Shown here: piece after piece, positions 45,284 to 56,954 of the stretch
Layout: each line of letters opens with the position of its first letter
Numbering within the stretch: the first letter of the stretch is position 1
Source of the DNA: Sipunculus nudus
Lineage: Eukaryota > Annelida > Sipuncula > Golfingiida > Sipunculidae
Length of the DNA: 64,000 nucleotides
Direction of reading: 5' to 3'
Assembly (NCBI GenBank): GCA_026874595.1
Contig: CM049316.1
Coordinates: 9,846,839 to 9,910,838, forward strand
Translations under genes and position numbers: made by a program
Notes under the pieces: model-generated
What the model saw: the letters and a program-made list of their open reading frames with translations, nothing else
What the model was told of the DNA's origin: nothing
The model's database searches: none

Positions 45284-47269
45284 TTTTTTTCATAAAGTTA
45301 ACTTCATGGCCATCGCTGTGCTTTTTAACAACAGTTCCAACATAGTAGAATTTTGTTTTCTTGGTGCTGTACTCTACAAGAACAAAATCCCCCATCTTGA
45401 TTTTCTCATAGTCTTCAATACCAGCTAGAAGTATAGCCTCTGTCTCGAAATCACTGAAGTCAGTATCACTCTCTTCAAATTCTATATCCTCCTCTTCACT
45501 TGACGATTCCTCAGCAGTGGCCTTATCACTCTTAGTCTTAACCGATGTGCTCTGAAATAGCTTTTTCTGGACCTTTTCTGCAGTCTTTCGGCGCTTTTCT
45601 TCTTTTAACTTTTCCAATTCTTCAAGCTTTTTAATTTCAGGTGTACTTGTGACATAAGTTGCCTTAGCTCGTTTTCTTCCTCTGCTTTTTTCCTGACGCC
45701 TGAGAGCCTGAAAATTAGTAAATTAAATAAGGGGTAATAAGGAGTTAGAATAATAGGGATTATATTGGTGTATATGTGTTTCCAGATACGTAAAATAATT
45801 ATTAAAACTGGTCAGTTATAGCAATATTTGATTAAGCATTCAGATACACACTTTTGGATACCCACGAATCTGTTCAGGTGTCATAAATGGTTGCTCATCT
45901 ATTCTCTGTGTTGATTCAGGTTGTGGATCCTTGCAGAATTCCATGTCTGACATTTCTGGTTGTGTAGCATTGTTTGTTTCTTTTGATGTACCAGGGTGTG
46001 GGTCAGCTTCATCCGACTTTTCACAGTTGATCCCATGATCAGGTTTATTGGTGATTTCTGATGATAGGAACTCATCATCTGTAAAAATATTGGGGTCATA
46101 TGGCCAAATACCACATGCTTTGAACCCAGCAAGGATGTTAGTAGGTGTCATAGCTTTGAGAAATGCCTCACAAACAAGTGCTGCAGTGTCATATAATGTG
46201 ATGACCTTTCCCGGATTTCTTAGCATCCAAGAGTCTGCAGCTTGATTGTAAAATGTTTTCACTGGACCAAACACTGCTCTATCGAGGGGTTGTGTTTTCT
46301 GACTTGTATGTGGGGGTAAAGTTACAACATGTACACCATGCTCCTTTGCATACTTCATTGCTTCAAATGAAAGATGGCTGTCATGGTTGTCAATTGTTAG
46401 TACCATTGGATTGTCCATGGATGAATCGGATTACTGGACAATGTGCTGTAACACCTTTACAAAGTTTTCACTGGTCATCCAACCAGAGTCATGAACTAGA
46501 CCGAGTGAGCCTTCAGGCGCACCGTGCATCATCACGTCTTTGAGCTTTTTCTGGGGAAAGATGAAAACAGGAAGAATGGCTGCTCCAGATGCACTAACAC
46601 AGGCACATGCTGTCACCAGCTCGCTCCTTTCCCTGGATGTAACCTGGCCAATCTGCTTTATTCCTTTCTCTGCAACAACCTTGGGACAAACCTGTACCAT
46701 TGTGAATCCACTTTCATCTAGGTTGAAAATACGTCTTGCAGAGGCACCAGTTTTATGAAGTGCTTATTCTAAAGCTGTAAAAAATTCCCCAACTGTATGC
46801 CTATTGAAGGCTGTTGCTCTAGCCAGAGATGTGGCTTCGGGACTTCGAACTGATAACCTGCTATGTCTCTTCAGGAAACCGTTGAACCAGTCAGGGCCAG
46901 CCATCCTGTTTTCCGTCCAGGTTTTAGGCATTTTGATTTGGTTTTTCTCTGCTGTCTCATATGCCAGTCGCCGACATTGCTTTGGCGTCAAGCCATGGAA
47001 CATCTTGGAACTTCTCTTAAGGTACTCCTCTAAGCTATTTACGTGTTCCTGGGTAAAAATTTGACTTTTTGTGAAATCTGCTGCAAGGTTTGCCTCCATA
47101 TTCTCTTTGTATATTTTCACTTTCCTGGATAGTGTCGACCTTTATATTCCTGATGCTGCTGCAACATGGCTTAATGTGTCTTCCCCTTTGACCACTTTTT
47201 TACAGCTGCTAAAATTGTTTCATGGGGCAAAAGCCCATGCTCTGTTTTACGTGTGTGTTTTCTTGGCAT
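45240..47269 (-). pseudogene. Tigger-like transposase, right copy (3' truncated)
   Basis: Starts MPRKHTRKTEHGLLPHETIL (ATG at 47267-47269), a Psq-type HTH (…RSTLSRKVK) interrupted by a one-base frameshift near 47195 and an in-frame TAA near 47145. The CENP-B HTH and DDE core follow and are almost identical to the left copy, including the same two TAA codons (46764-46766 and 46431-46433). One visible difference is AILPVF against AIPPVF. The C-terminal exon is cut at ...VNFMKKT, where it runs into the start of the left copy. Both copies share their nonsense codons, so the gene was dead before it was duplicated. Confidence 0.88.
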
Positions 47270-47764
47270 TTTACCTGGAAAATAATATCACAACTGTTTG
47301 GAAGGACTAGGCAAGATTTCATTTTTTAGATAGAACTCATGTGGGGAGAGATGGGACGGGACAGGGAGACTTAGGACATCCTGTCCTATCTCTCCCCACA
47401 TAAACATATTAAAAAAAAGTTTGATTGTATAGTTTTACATAAGTTAACTTAATAAAATATCATTACAGGCAAAAGGTTAAGTGTATATATTATTCATTTG
47501 AGTAAAACTCTTATGCACCAGATTTCTTTTTGTCTGTGGATGGATACGGATTGTGAACACGATAGATAAGATTTGTGCCATCAAAAATATCAAATTGGCT
47601 TACCCTTCCCAAGGCTGTGGCTTCCTGGCTCCAAAGGAAGTGGGTCAGTACTGGGGTCCTCCACAATCCAATGATGTAAGACTAATCCTTATTGGCTAAA
47701 CAGATTAATGATACTTAAAACTGTCCCCGGTCTCCCCCGTCCCAAGTCTCCCCACCCTCCCCTA

Positions 47765-48910
47765 CCATATGTACAAATACTTTTGAGTGAATGGATTTCT
47801 TGACTAACCAGCGGTTGTTTATTGATGCTGGTTACATTGGTAAAACGAGAGTCTGAATTAATGGGCTTTTCTCACCAAGATAATCCATTAACGTTTAAAA
47901 GACGGTTGCTGGAATGATTCGTTTTCTTCTTAACAGAAATGTAAGGCTATGCTCCTACAGAAACATATCAGGGTATACTCTCTTTTTCTTGCTTATATTT
48001 GCTCTGAGTTTGCGCAAACATGCAGAATGATATATTAACGCATGAATAAACAAATTACCAAGGAACCTCGATAATGCACGAAACAATAACATCATATATC
48101 ACATTTAAACAGAGCATATTTGCATTCCATAACCGCTGAAAAGCTTTTTCTTCTATGTTATTTATAAAAATGCACCATTGTTAATGCCTGAATATTTTAA
48201 TGTCAAACCATGGGGACATAGAGAGACCGAATACACTGGGCAAGCTGTTACACAGCAGTTACCAACCTATCCCTTAACCGCCATTTTATTGGTCCGTTCT
48301 TAGTTTTTATATGTATAAAATAATGTTTTCTGGGAGTCCTACATTTTTAAATACAAGGCTGAAAAACTTTTTCCGAGTCTGAGTGATAACTTCAGTTGAA
48401 CTTGGTTTTTGCCAATAATTCTTATACCGGAATGAATAATTTCTCCTGTTGAAAGATTTAATGATATATTTATATTCCTACTATTAATGGCCCTTGAGGC
48501 GTTCTGACAAGCTTTTTAGGTGTGAGAAATCGACAAAGGACGTTGCCAGCTGATGACGTCATATATGGTCACATTTCACAGGTGTTAGCTCTATTACGCA
48601 GATGATTTGATTCATTTATAAACTATACCTGTGTCCGTGTACAGAAAAAATAAGTTAGTATTTCTCATTCATGAATGTATGAATTCCATGGTGACCATCC
48701 TGCTTTTTGTCAAGACAGACAAGGACCTCCCTGGACGAGAACAAAATCATGTCGAGCGAGCGAATTAAATTTTTTTTATATCGGTTGAGACATAATACGT
48801 GGTATTTTGTAAGCTGTTAAGAAAAAGAATTTAATTCGCTTCGATTAATCATATGGCGCATGCATTCCATACAAACATTGAACCATTTCCCATGTCTTTA
48901 CGATATGTAG
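47765..48910 (+). repeat. Segmental duplication copy A, right part
   Basis: Aligns to about 60930-62095 of copy B, sharing CTAACCAGCGGTTGT, GTAAGGCTATGCTCCTACAG, CAAGGAACCTCGATAATGCA and GACGTTGCCAGCTGATGACG. No gene visible in either copy. Confidence 0.88.
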
Positions 48911-49306
48911 GGAATTTAAGTGAAATCACAAATTAGCAACATGGTCGAAGGTCTGTTCCATAAAAAAATAGGACCTAGGGCCAGTCCAATAAAATGATTT
49001 TTTTTAATGTGCCCTTAGTGTTTATTGAACTTTATTCAGTAAATTCATAGAAGGAACTGGTATTATCGCCCTTTTGCTCCTCGTGTGTTCACTGAAGTAA
49101 GAAAAGCAAAGATAAACCTGACTGCACAATAGATGTATTTACAGCCATAACCAAACCTAGTTTTATTCATCTGTGACCGGGAAATGACTAAAGCTGTTAC
49201 CGTTGAACGTAACAGAGTGAGTCCTTTAGATTCGGACATTAATGAGAGACCCCAATTAAAGCCATCTAAACTGAGCTCGCCAGGAGAAAACAATGGAGAT
49301 TAGATC

Positions 49307-50020
49307 ATGGAAGTATTGGCTGGGATGAAAGATCTTAGATCGGAATTGGTTTCTTTAAAAGTTGACCAAGAATCAATGAAAGCGAATATCACAGATAGAA
49401 TAGAGAAAATGCACCTGAATATGAAGGACACAACAGATATTATAGTTTTCAAAACTTCACCAAAGATAGATCTGGAGACAGGGGTGCTCGCTAGCTAGGG
49501 TTGATGTCTTAGAAATTTAAGTAAACAATATTGAACAGTCAGCTGTTACGGTAATTGCACAAGGTGTAGCCCAGGAACATGGGGAAGACCCTCAGGATAT
49601 TGAGTGTAAACTGATACAAAAAGGTGTTGGTGTTGATGATATGGCGACAATACGTGCGATTCGTTTGGGATCCAGAAACAAGAGACCAGGTCTGTTGAAA
49701 ATTGAGTTTGTTTCAAGAGAAGACAAGATTAAAAAATTAGGCTAATTTGGGAAAGTCGGACAATTACAGTTCTGTCTACCTGCGCGCATCTCAGACACAT
49801 GCAGAAAGATTGATTCAGTTAAATTTCAAAACTTGTGAAAGAGCTACCAAACGGGGGAAAATACAGAATTACTAATCACGGGAAGGTCGTGCGTGTTACA
49901 GACGAAAATAGGTTGAATAATCCAGGGTCAGAGGGTACTAGGATACAGACGATACAAAACAACAAGAACGCACAGGTGAGCCCACACTACAGTACCGTCG
50001 GATGTGGTCATATAACCTGA
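49307..50020 (+). pseudogene. LINE ORF1 remnant
   Basis: MEVLAGMKDLRSELVSLK begins an amphipathic, coiled-coil-like stretch to 49498. After a frameshift the text continues EQSAVTVIAQGVAQEHGEDPQDIE and IRAIRLGSRNKRPGLLKIEF, then a stop and another shift to LLKELPNGGKYRITNHGK. This is the nucleic-acid-binding ORF1 type found in several invertebrate LINEs. Confidence 0.65.
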
Positions 50021-50139
50021 CACGCTCGACTGGCTGGCCCGTTAACATTTCATTATTTTAGGCGCTTGTTGGTGGAAGTTGAAGACCCTAGGTGCATGAC
50101 CTCACGTAATCTTCTACATGGGTGACGGGGCTCTTTGCC

Positions 50140-50592
50140 TCGACCTTTTTTTTATTTATTTTTTTTTTTATTTTTTTGGTGGAGGAAACCGCCTCCATTT
50201 TTAATGCTAACTTATCTAATTCTTAATCTAAGTATGTACACCTGCAGTGTTTCCGTTTCGGTTTGGGACTACTTGACAGGGCGGTAGCACTCGCTTCCTA
50301 TCATTTTTATTGTGTATCCTGGTGTCACCCAGGCCCGGTGTCTACCGCACCTGCGGGTCTTGGGTGTGTAGTCATCCCCATTGCTGGGTCATAATACCGA
50401 GGAACCCCCCAAAGACACACTCGTATGTAAGTGATACACGGCTGTGGGGCACAGCCTTCCCATTAAGCCTGCAGAGCGCTCACCCTTGGTGGGGGCCGAC
50501 CGTGGAAAACCTCACCGCCTCGGCTGAGATTCGAACCCACGATCTCCCGGCTCTGAGTCCCGTGCTCTAGCCCCTGAGCCGACGGTCGACCT
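50140..50592 (-). mobile_element. tRNA-derived SINE with 7-bp target duplication
   Basis: The body 50147-50585 lies between two TCGACCT repeats (50140-50146 and 50586-50592). On the minus strand it begins CCGTCGGCTCAGGGGCTAG (A-box-like) and has a B box GGTTCGAATCTC (50526-50538), a tRNA-like head of about 75 nt, a body of about 360 nt and an A-rich tail, seen as the T run at 50147-50177. It is inserted between ORF1 and ORF2 of the decayed LINE. It is not a functional tRNA gene. Confidence 0.85.
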
Positions 50593-50849
50593 GCAGAGTT
50601 TGGGAAACAACCTGTGCCCCCAGTATTTTTCCAAACGTATTACGGTAGATCAGATGTTCTAAATAGTCAATATGTAATCACTTGCCCAACGTCAAATCTA
50701 AGCTTTTTATTCAATTTATGCCAATGCAAACCTTGCAGGAGTCCAGAGAGGCACTCCCGTGCAATGTGTTTACTTCTATGTCTAGTTCGGTCGAAACCAA
50801 TGGAAACATTTAGGTTTGTTCCCGACCCTCAGTGAATCCTAAAAAAAAT

Positions 50850-52290
50850 ACAGTCTGTTGCTGTGTGGAATGTTAATAGGTGGACGAAGCCAAACTATAT
50901 AACCGAGATTATGCTAAAGAAAAATATTGGTATCGCTTGTGTTTGTGAAACTCACTGTAAAATGAACGATGAGGTAAACGTAAAAGGTCAAAATGGTACG
51001 GTCATAATGGACAACAGGTAAATGTTAGAGCTAAAAGAGGTTCTGGTGGTATTAGTATTCTTGTTAAACATAAGATTACTCAGGCATATGAAGTTAAGAT
51101 TATTGATAAATCGCTAACTGATAAGCAAACAGGATGTATACTTACATGTATTATATTTTGTTGTTATTTGCCTCCAGAAAACTACTGGGAAAAGATTTTT
51201 ATTAAATCCGACGACCTTATTCTTTCCTCTGAAGGACCAAATAAAGCAATACCAATAACCGGTTGCACAGGCTAGGTAACATTCATAGACCAAATTTATG
51301 ATTAATTTTTGTTTAAATTATCCACAAGGAAATGAGTAGTAAATCAACAGTAAATCATACTGGGATGAAGAAAGGTGACCAAGTGCGGAGAAGATTACGC
51401 ACGGAGTATAATACGGCCAGAAGTTTATTCGATGAAATGTGGAGAGTTAAAGAACGTTTATAAATGAGGGAGCGTTTTAATTTAATCGAGCAGAAATCTA
51501 TTACTAATCAAAGAGAATTTGTATCAGATAAAACAATGAGTTCTGTTGAGTTCAGTGGGATCTGTTGATAGTATTGTGGAAGATCTAGCTGTGGTTAAAA
51601 ACAAAATGGTTTAATGAATTCTACGGGTTGTACAGACAGCCGAGTTCTGTTGTTTCAAATTTTGCTTCATTTCTCCTCAAGGTGATAAAAGGTATTGTTA
51701 GGATAAGGTAGAATAACATTATTTTAGAGGGTTATGAAGAAAACGAAATGTTGAACTGACGCATATCTTTCGATGAGATTGAAACTTTGTTAAAGGCCTG
51801 AAAAATAATAAAGCTGTAGGCACAGATAATATACCTAATGAAGTATTGAAATATCAACACGTGATACTTATGTTGTACAGGTTATTTGTCCATTGCTTTA
51901 AAAATGGAGTAGTACCTTCGGTCTGGAATAAAGCAATCACAGCCCCGATTCATAAACCCGTTAAGGATGAAATTGAGCCGTTAAATTACAGAGGTATAAG
52001 CTTACGGTCATATGTCGGATCTTTAAAGATTGTGATCCTTTAGGTCTTACAGCTAAAGAGCAAAGGGATTCAGGAGAGCTGGATCTTGCGCAGAGCATAT
52101 TTTCACTTTATCCTGTATCATCAGAATGGATACAGGATTAGATGCATTTATTGGATTTATAGATAGAAAAGGCTTTTGACTGAATCCATAAGGGTTTAAT
52201 GTTTTATAGGTTGCTAGAACTGAACATTGATGGGAAATTGTATAATGCTGTTAAAGATGTAGCGACAAGTGAGGTGGTAATTCATGTTAA
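50850..52290 (+). pseudogene. LINE ORF2 remnant: endonuclease and partial RT
   Basis: The endonuclease N-terminus reads NVNRWTKPNYITEIMLKKN...CVCETHC and GSGGISILVKHKITQAYEVKIID, with an early stop. RT fingers are seen at 51800-52010 (NNKAVGTDNIPNEVL, NGVVPSVWNKAITAPIHK, NYRGISL). The rest is scrambled by deletions; the YADD box is not found. Confidence 0.7.
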
Positions 52291-52439
52291 GGTGCGTATC
52301 TTCTGAGATGAACATTTCTGGTTTGAACCCTGACAGAGCTTAAACGACAAATCGGAACCAGACGTATTCAATCGACAAGAGGTCACTGGAAGCCATTTAT
52401 ATAATTCTCTCGGCCCGCAGCTGAGCAGTAATGGGGAAG

Positions 52440-53657
52440 TGCACTGTCACCAGAGTACTGTGACTAGGTTTTTGTATTTCATGTTAAAGTAGGGAGTATA
52501 ACTAGATGATTGTTTTTATAATTTATTGTACATTTACATGGAGTAGCATGTTAAGATGTTAGCGTGGGAACTTAGGTGAGAGAGCCCACGTGCCTCGTCT
52601 GATATTTATTTCAGTACAATTTAATTGCATGGGAGCAGTCTCTGTCTAGACGATATCTATAGTAATGATGTTTATTGAAGATTTCAAAGGCCGAAGACCT
52701 GCTTATTTTGTTTTTCTCAGGATTTTATCTCTGGAGGCGTGTCCATCATAATATAAAAGTGATGATTGGCCATAAAACGATCATGACTTGTGACGTCAGC
52801 AAACAATTGAGAAGAAATTCGCTACAATTGCGTGTTCAGCGCACCAGTTGGGTGTAGCCTGACAATGTCTGCAGTATAGAGGAAAGTCTGCGTTCATCAG
52901 AGTCTGGACAGCTGAGAGATAATGTTAATATGCGTAAATAGTCAGTGTCTGAGGAAGGCCATTCTGATAATTCTGTTACGGACTGTAGAGCGGATATCGC
53001 CATTGCCGACGGACCGGTAAATCTGGCGATTTGTATCTATTGTGAGCGTTTCAAGGAACAGGCCAAGGACATTTACACGCAAAACTTTTAGAGGTACTGA
53101 GTATCGTTGTGTGGAGACATATTCGGTTACCTTGTGCTGGATGATTCCAGGAGACATTAGGTGTGAAAGACATTGATTCTAAGAATAGGCTGTGCATCCA
53201 TCAGTAAGTGCTACGTGAATTGTGCCTCGAGAGGCAAACGAGTACTCCAGCCAGAAACTGTTGGCGGTTGGAGCCCTGTGTAGATACAAGTGAACGTATA
53301 GTGCTGTGTACAGAGAGAGAGAGAGAGCGGACAGAGTGAGCGACTAGACATTCTGATATCACGATGTGCACGAGGATCATGTTATCAGGAACTATGTAAA
53401 CAAAGAGGACCACCCTGTGCAGTGTAATTATGGGACATAGTGATTTTTTTGTTTCTTATCGGACGCATGTATCTTCTGTGTTTATATGTACGGACCGTCT
53501 GTCCAGAGAAATGTTAATGCATCTTTTTTATATTGATTTGTTTTGTTTACTCATGTCTTATTTATCTTTTGGAGTGTATGTATGTATGAGTTTCAGCCGG
53601 TTGGTCTAACATTTAAAAGAACCTGGTTGTTCATGCCTTTAGGGGTCTGACATGCAC
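52440..53657 (+). mobile_element. Solo LTR with 5-bp target-site duplication, copy 2
   Basis: The body 52445-53652 (1208 bp) begins TGTCACCAGAG and ends TGACA. It is flanked by TGCAC at 52440-52444 and 53653-53657. It is homologous along its whole length to the minus strand of 24073-25307 (shared AGATGATTGTTTT.ATAATTTATTGTA, GATGATTCCAGGAGACAT, CTCGAGAGGCAAACGA, GAACCTGGTTGTTCA). A short GA-rich microsatellite (53310-53328) is specific to this copy. Confidence 0.88.
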
Positions 53658-53984
53658 GGCCTGGGGAATAAGATCAGGTAAAAGAAAAATATCAGGTGCA
53701 AATTTGTAATCTAGGAATAATATTGTGCCCAAATGTAATCTTCTAAAAATCATCAATATTGGAGATCTGAAACCTTAGTAATTCCACCCAAAACATTTAT
53801 TTTTTTCGCACAAATGTATATAGAAATAAACTCATGAACTTCTATAAGCCTCCTGCGAGTCTTAAAAATCTGAACAAAACATCGGTGATTCATGCTCTAA
53901 TTCAATCCTTATATGACTACTGTATCTTTCCTAGCCCCATGTACAAAAAACCTGAAATCAAGAAGGCTTAACAATATCATCTCA

Positions 53985-55350
53985 TTCTTATCATCCTGGT
54001 ACATTCATCTTCATTTTGAAGCCAGTGCCTCACACAGGCCATGGCTCAGTCCTGTAAAATGCTAAGCTAAAATCGTCTGACACACAAACTATGTTCTCTT
54101 TAAAAACACTTATGGGGTGACTTGTACGTTGGTGAGAATCCCATGTACGTTATCGGTGCCTCCAGGACGTACAAGTACGTTTGTCGAAAAGGTTTCTCAA
54201 GCGAACCTTTTACAGTTTAAGCGATCTGATACTGCTGATTTGACACCGCCTTTACGTCACAGATACACCATAGTGGTACATATCTTTGACCAAATGTTTG
54301 ATTTTTTGGTAACATTTATAAGAAGAGGGTTTGGGGCAAGTGAGATTATGAAATGTAGTACATTTGTCTCCTGGGTATACAAACGATTGTATCGGGAGAA
54401 CGTGATGCACTAGAAGGCTTCAATTATTTCCCAAGCAAAATATCTTCCGTTCTTCCACTTTTATCAGCTAAAAATATCCACGGTCACTGATCTACTGTTC
54501 GCTTATTGCGGCTAAAGACTGAAATAAATTTCAGATGATGCCAAGTATTATGTTTGTTCCACGCGGATTAAATTACCGCCGGAAGTCTGGAAATAATCTA
54601 ATGTAATATGAAATGTCACACAGAGCTTTTTTTCTTTACTTTTTCCAAGTTGGTAGTCTCAGAGAGAAGCTGTTGTTTTCACAAGCATAACACCTACCGT
54701 TCTACCACTTCTTATTAGATAAAAATAACCATGATCGCTGAACTACTGTTCGCCTATTGTGGCTAAAGGCTGAAAAAATACTCACATGGTGCCAAGTAAT
54801 GTATGTGTTTCACGTGAATAAAATCTATAAATAATTTAATGTAATATCAAACGTAACAGAGAGATGATTGTCACGGATGACTAACTAAATGGAAGGTACT
54901 ACTGAAAAATAATTGAAAATGAAAAATGTAATTATTTTATTTCATAGTGTCAGCAATTTTATCAGATTTTAACGTCTGATCTATGGCTTGTTCGACCTGT
55001 TCTCTTTTCTTTTTCTAAATCTACCTTCCGGACAATAGGCGAGTGCTTCCTGTGGCCATTTTGGACATATTATATACATTCAATTACATTTTTTTATATG
55101 GTGTTTCGACAACGCATTTATGATTATCTACAATACTTTTGGCTTTATAAAGAAATAACGTCATAAATCTGAGAGATATAACGTAATCTACTAAAATAGA
55201 TACTCTATTTTAAGATATACTTAATCTTAAACTTTACATCTCTTTGGTACTTTTTTCCCTGTAAATCTGTATAACCTGTGGTGTAACCTGAATCTTTGAG
55301 AAACCCTGTTTTAGAACACATGTTATCCTTAATGAATTACTTGTGATCTT
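53985..55350 (+). repeat. Segmental duplication copy B, left part
   Basis: Counterpart of 29060-29228, 32287-33238 and 38204-38300 without the three insertions found in copy A. It contains a local tandem duplication (54440-54640 and 54680-54880) and about 200 bp (55025-55225) not seen in A. Confidence 0.78.
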
Positions 55351-56954
55351 ATACATTTGTTTATATGTAATCGTATGGTACACGCTTAATTTCTCAATTG
55401 TAGACCAACACATCCCTTTTTAAATACGTAAATATCCATAAAGAATGCTGCTTGCACTTTACATTAGTAAATAAATGCTGGAAAACTTTTTTTCAGTTTC
55501 AACGTATGTGTCTCTGTTTATTACTATATATTCGTTTTGGTTTAATTTAAATATTTACATATTGTAATATTTGGAATAAAAAAATGAATATTGTATTTAG
55601 TAAGATATTATATATCTGTGAAACGCTCACGGTTTCTAGTGTTCGGTGGACAATGTTCCTTTTTATTCTTCAGTATTATGTTTTCCCTTGGTTTCATAGT
55701 TGGTTTGTTGGTTAGTAGCTTTCCGCAAATTTGTTTGAACGGATTTTGATGAACGTTCATGGATGATTGTGATTACATCCTTCGAAAAATCCATGAAAAT
55801 GTTTGAGGTAATCTCGATCACCTTTATGTATTTTTAATTCAATGCATTCTTTATCATAGTGAATAAGGGTGCTTTCTCTGACCCAGCCACAAAAAAAAGG
55901 TGGGGACAGTTCTTTTGCATTTGATCTATACCTCCCCTGTTTACGGTGATAGTGAACCTTGACACTGTATAGAACTACAAGGAAGTGTAATTCTGGCGGA
56001 GGTATCCATGTAGGCTCAGATAACCTTTCCAATTTTCAAATTAATTCTCGCACTAAAAACTCGAAGTCCATCAATGAAAGATTATTTGATAAAGTTCCAG
56101 CTTTGTCGTGGACCAATCAGTGACTGGGCTTATCTCTTAGATAAAGACTCTTAGACAAAAAACCGCAATCACCTCCGTGGTATTTTGCCAATTCGTATAA
56201 GTATTGCCCTTAATTCTAAAGTTTAGATACACACTTTGTCTTAGTTGAATCTCTTACAGCCACAGTGGCCATCCAACATTTTCGGTAAAAACAAAGCAGA
56301 TGTTCGCTGAGGTTGGTACACTAGTTACAAGAAGAGTAAACACATACTTTTTTTCTGAAGATATAAAGAAAGTTCAGCTTAATATTCTGGAAAAAGTAAA
56401 AAACTGGCAAGATCGGCCCATCCCACATTTCCCCGGTATTCTTCGTAAACATTATAGGAATATAATTTTCAAATGTGCATTAACATACAATTATTTCAAT
56501 ATGGGAATACACCGTATATCTGTTTCATCTGTTTGACATCTTTTATGTTACCTTTATCTCTAATCTATAACATCCTGGTGCTCAGCAAAACGTAACCTTT
56601 GTACAATTTTGCTGACAAGATACCAAGACAATTAACACAGACATGACACAGAAACAAACAGATCAGTTTCTTATTTAATTTGAAGGCCAGTGTACTATTA
56701 CTTCAAAACTAGAGAATCAAAATGGTCACCTGAATAATAAAATGTCAAACTGGCCCATTTTTTTTAAATGATGGTGACCACCGACTACACTGCATGCCAG
56801 AATGATCTTATCTCAAATGTATAACACATTAAGGTCAGTAACAGGCATAGTTGCTTGTATGTGGCATATTACTATTAACCATAACAATTTTTCCTTTTTT
56901 TGTTTTGTGTTTCTGTAAAATTTGGTAAGTATAATGTTAAAGAGCCACTTTGGT
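55351..56954. other. Segment present only in copy B, origin unknown
   Basis: About 1.6 kb with no counterpart in copy A. Two open frames, minus 55757-56032 (91 codons, PPFFCGWVRESTLIHYDKE) and plus 56300-56536 (78 codons, KNWQDRPIPHFPGILRKHYRN), look somewhat protein-like but I recognise no domain. I could not find terminal repeats, so it may be an insertion in B or a deletion in A. Confidence 0.4.

Larger units (their letters stand above)
42058..47764 (-). mobile_element. Pogo/Tigger-like DNA transposon with internal tandem duplication
   Basis: The body 42060-47762 (5703 bp) is flanked by TA on each side (42058-42059 and 47763-47764). The terminal inverted repeats read GGGGAGGGTGGG then GACTTGGGAC, with a 1-2 base indel between ends. 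Subterminal copies of GGGGAGACTTGGGAC and variants lie at 42246-42260, 42266-42280, 42287-42302, 47343-47357, 47362-47377 and, inverted, 47383-47397. The gene on the minus strand encodes a CENP-B/pogo-type transposase with DDE_1 core. A 1931-bp internal segment is present twice; without it the element would be about 3.8 kb. Copy B lacks the insertion. Confidence 0.92.
49300..52290 (+). mobile_element. Decayed LINE with ORF1, AP-endonuclease and RT remnants
   Basis: Remnants occur in the right order on the plus strand: a coiled-coil ORF1 (49307 on), a second ORF1 part (AIRLGSRNKRPGLLKIEF..., LLKELPNGGKYRITNHGKVVR to 49910), a gap carrying a SINE, then the endonuclease start (VAVWNVNRW..., CVCETHCKMNDEVNVKG, 50850-51240) and part of the RT (LKNNKAVGTDNIPNEVLK..., PLNYRGISL, 51790-52010; FYRLLELNIDGKLYNAVK near 52200). 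Many stops and small deletions. It ends before the RT catalytic box. Clade not assigned. Confidence 0.78.

Noticed and set aside
50510-50585. tRNA gene on the minus strand
   Set aside because: Good promoter boxes, but the unit continues into a 360-bp body with an A-tail and target duplications, so it is a SINE.
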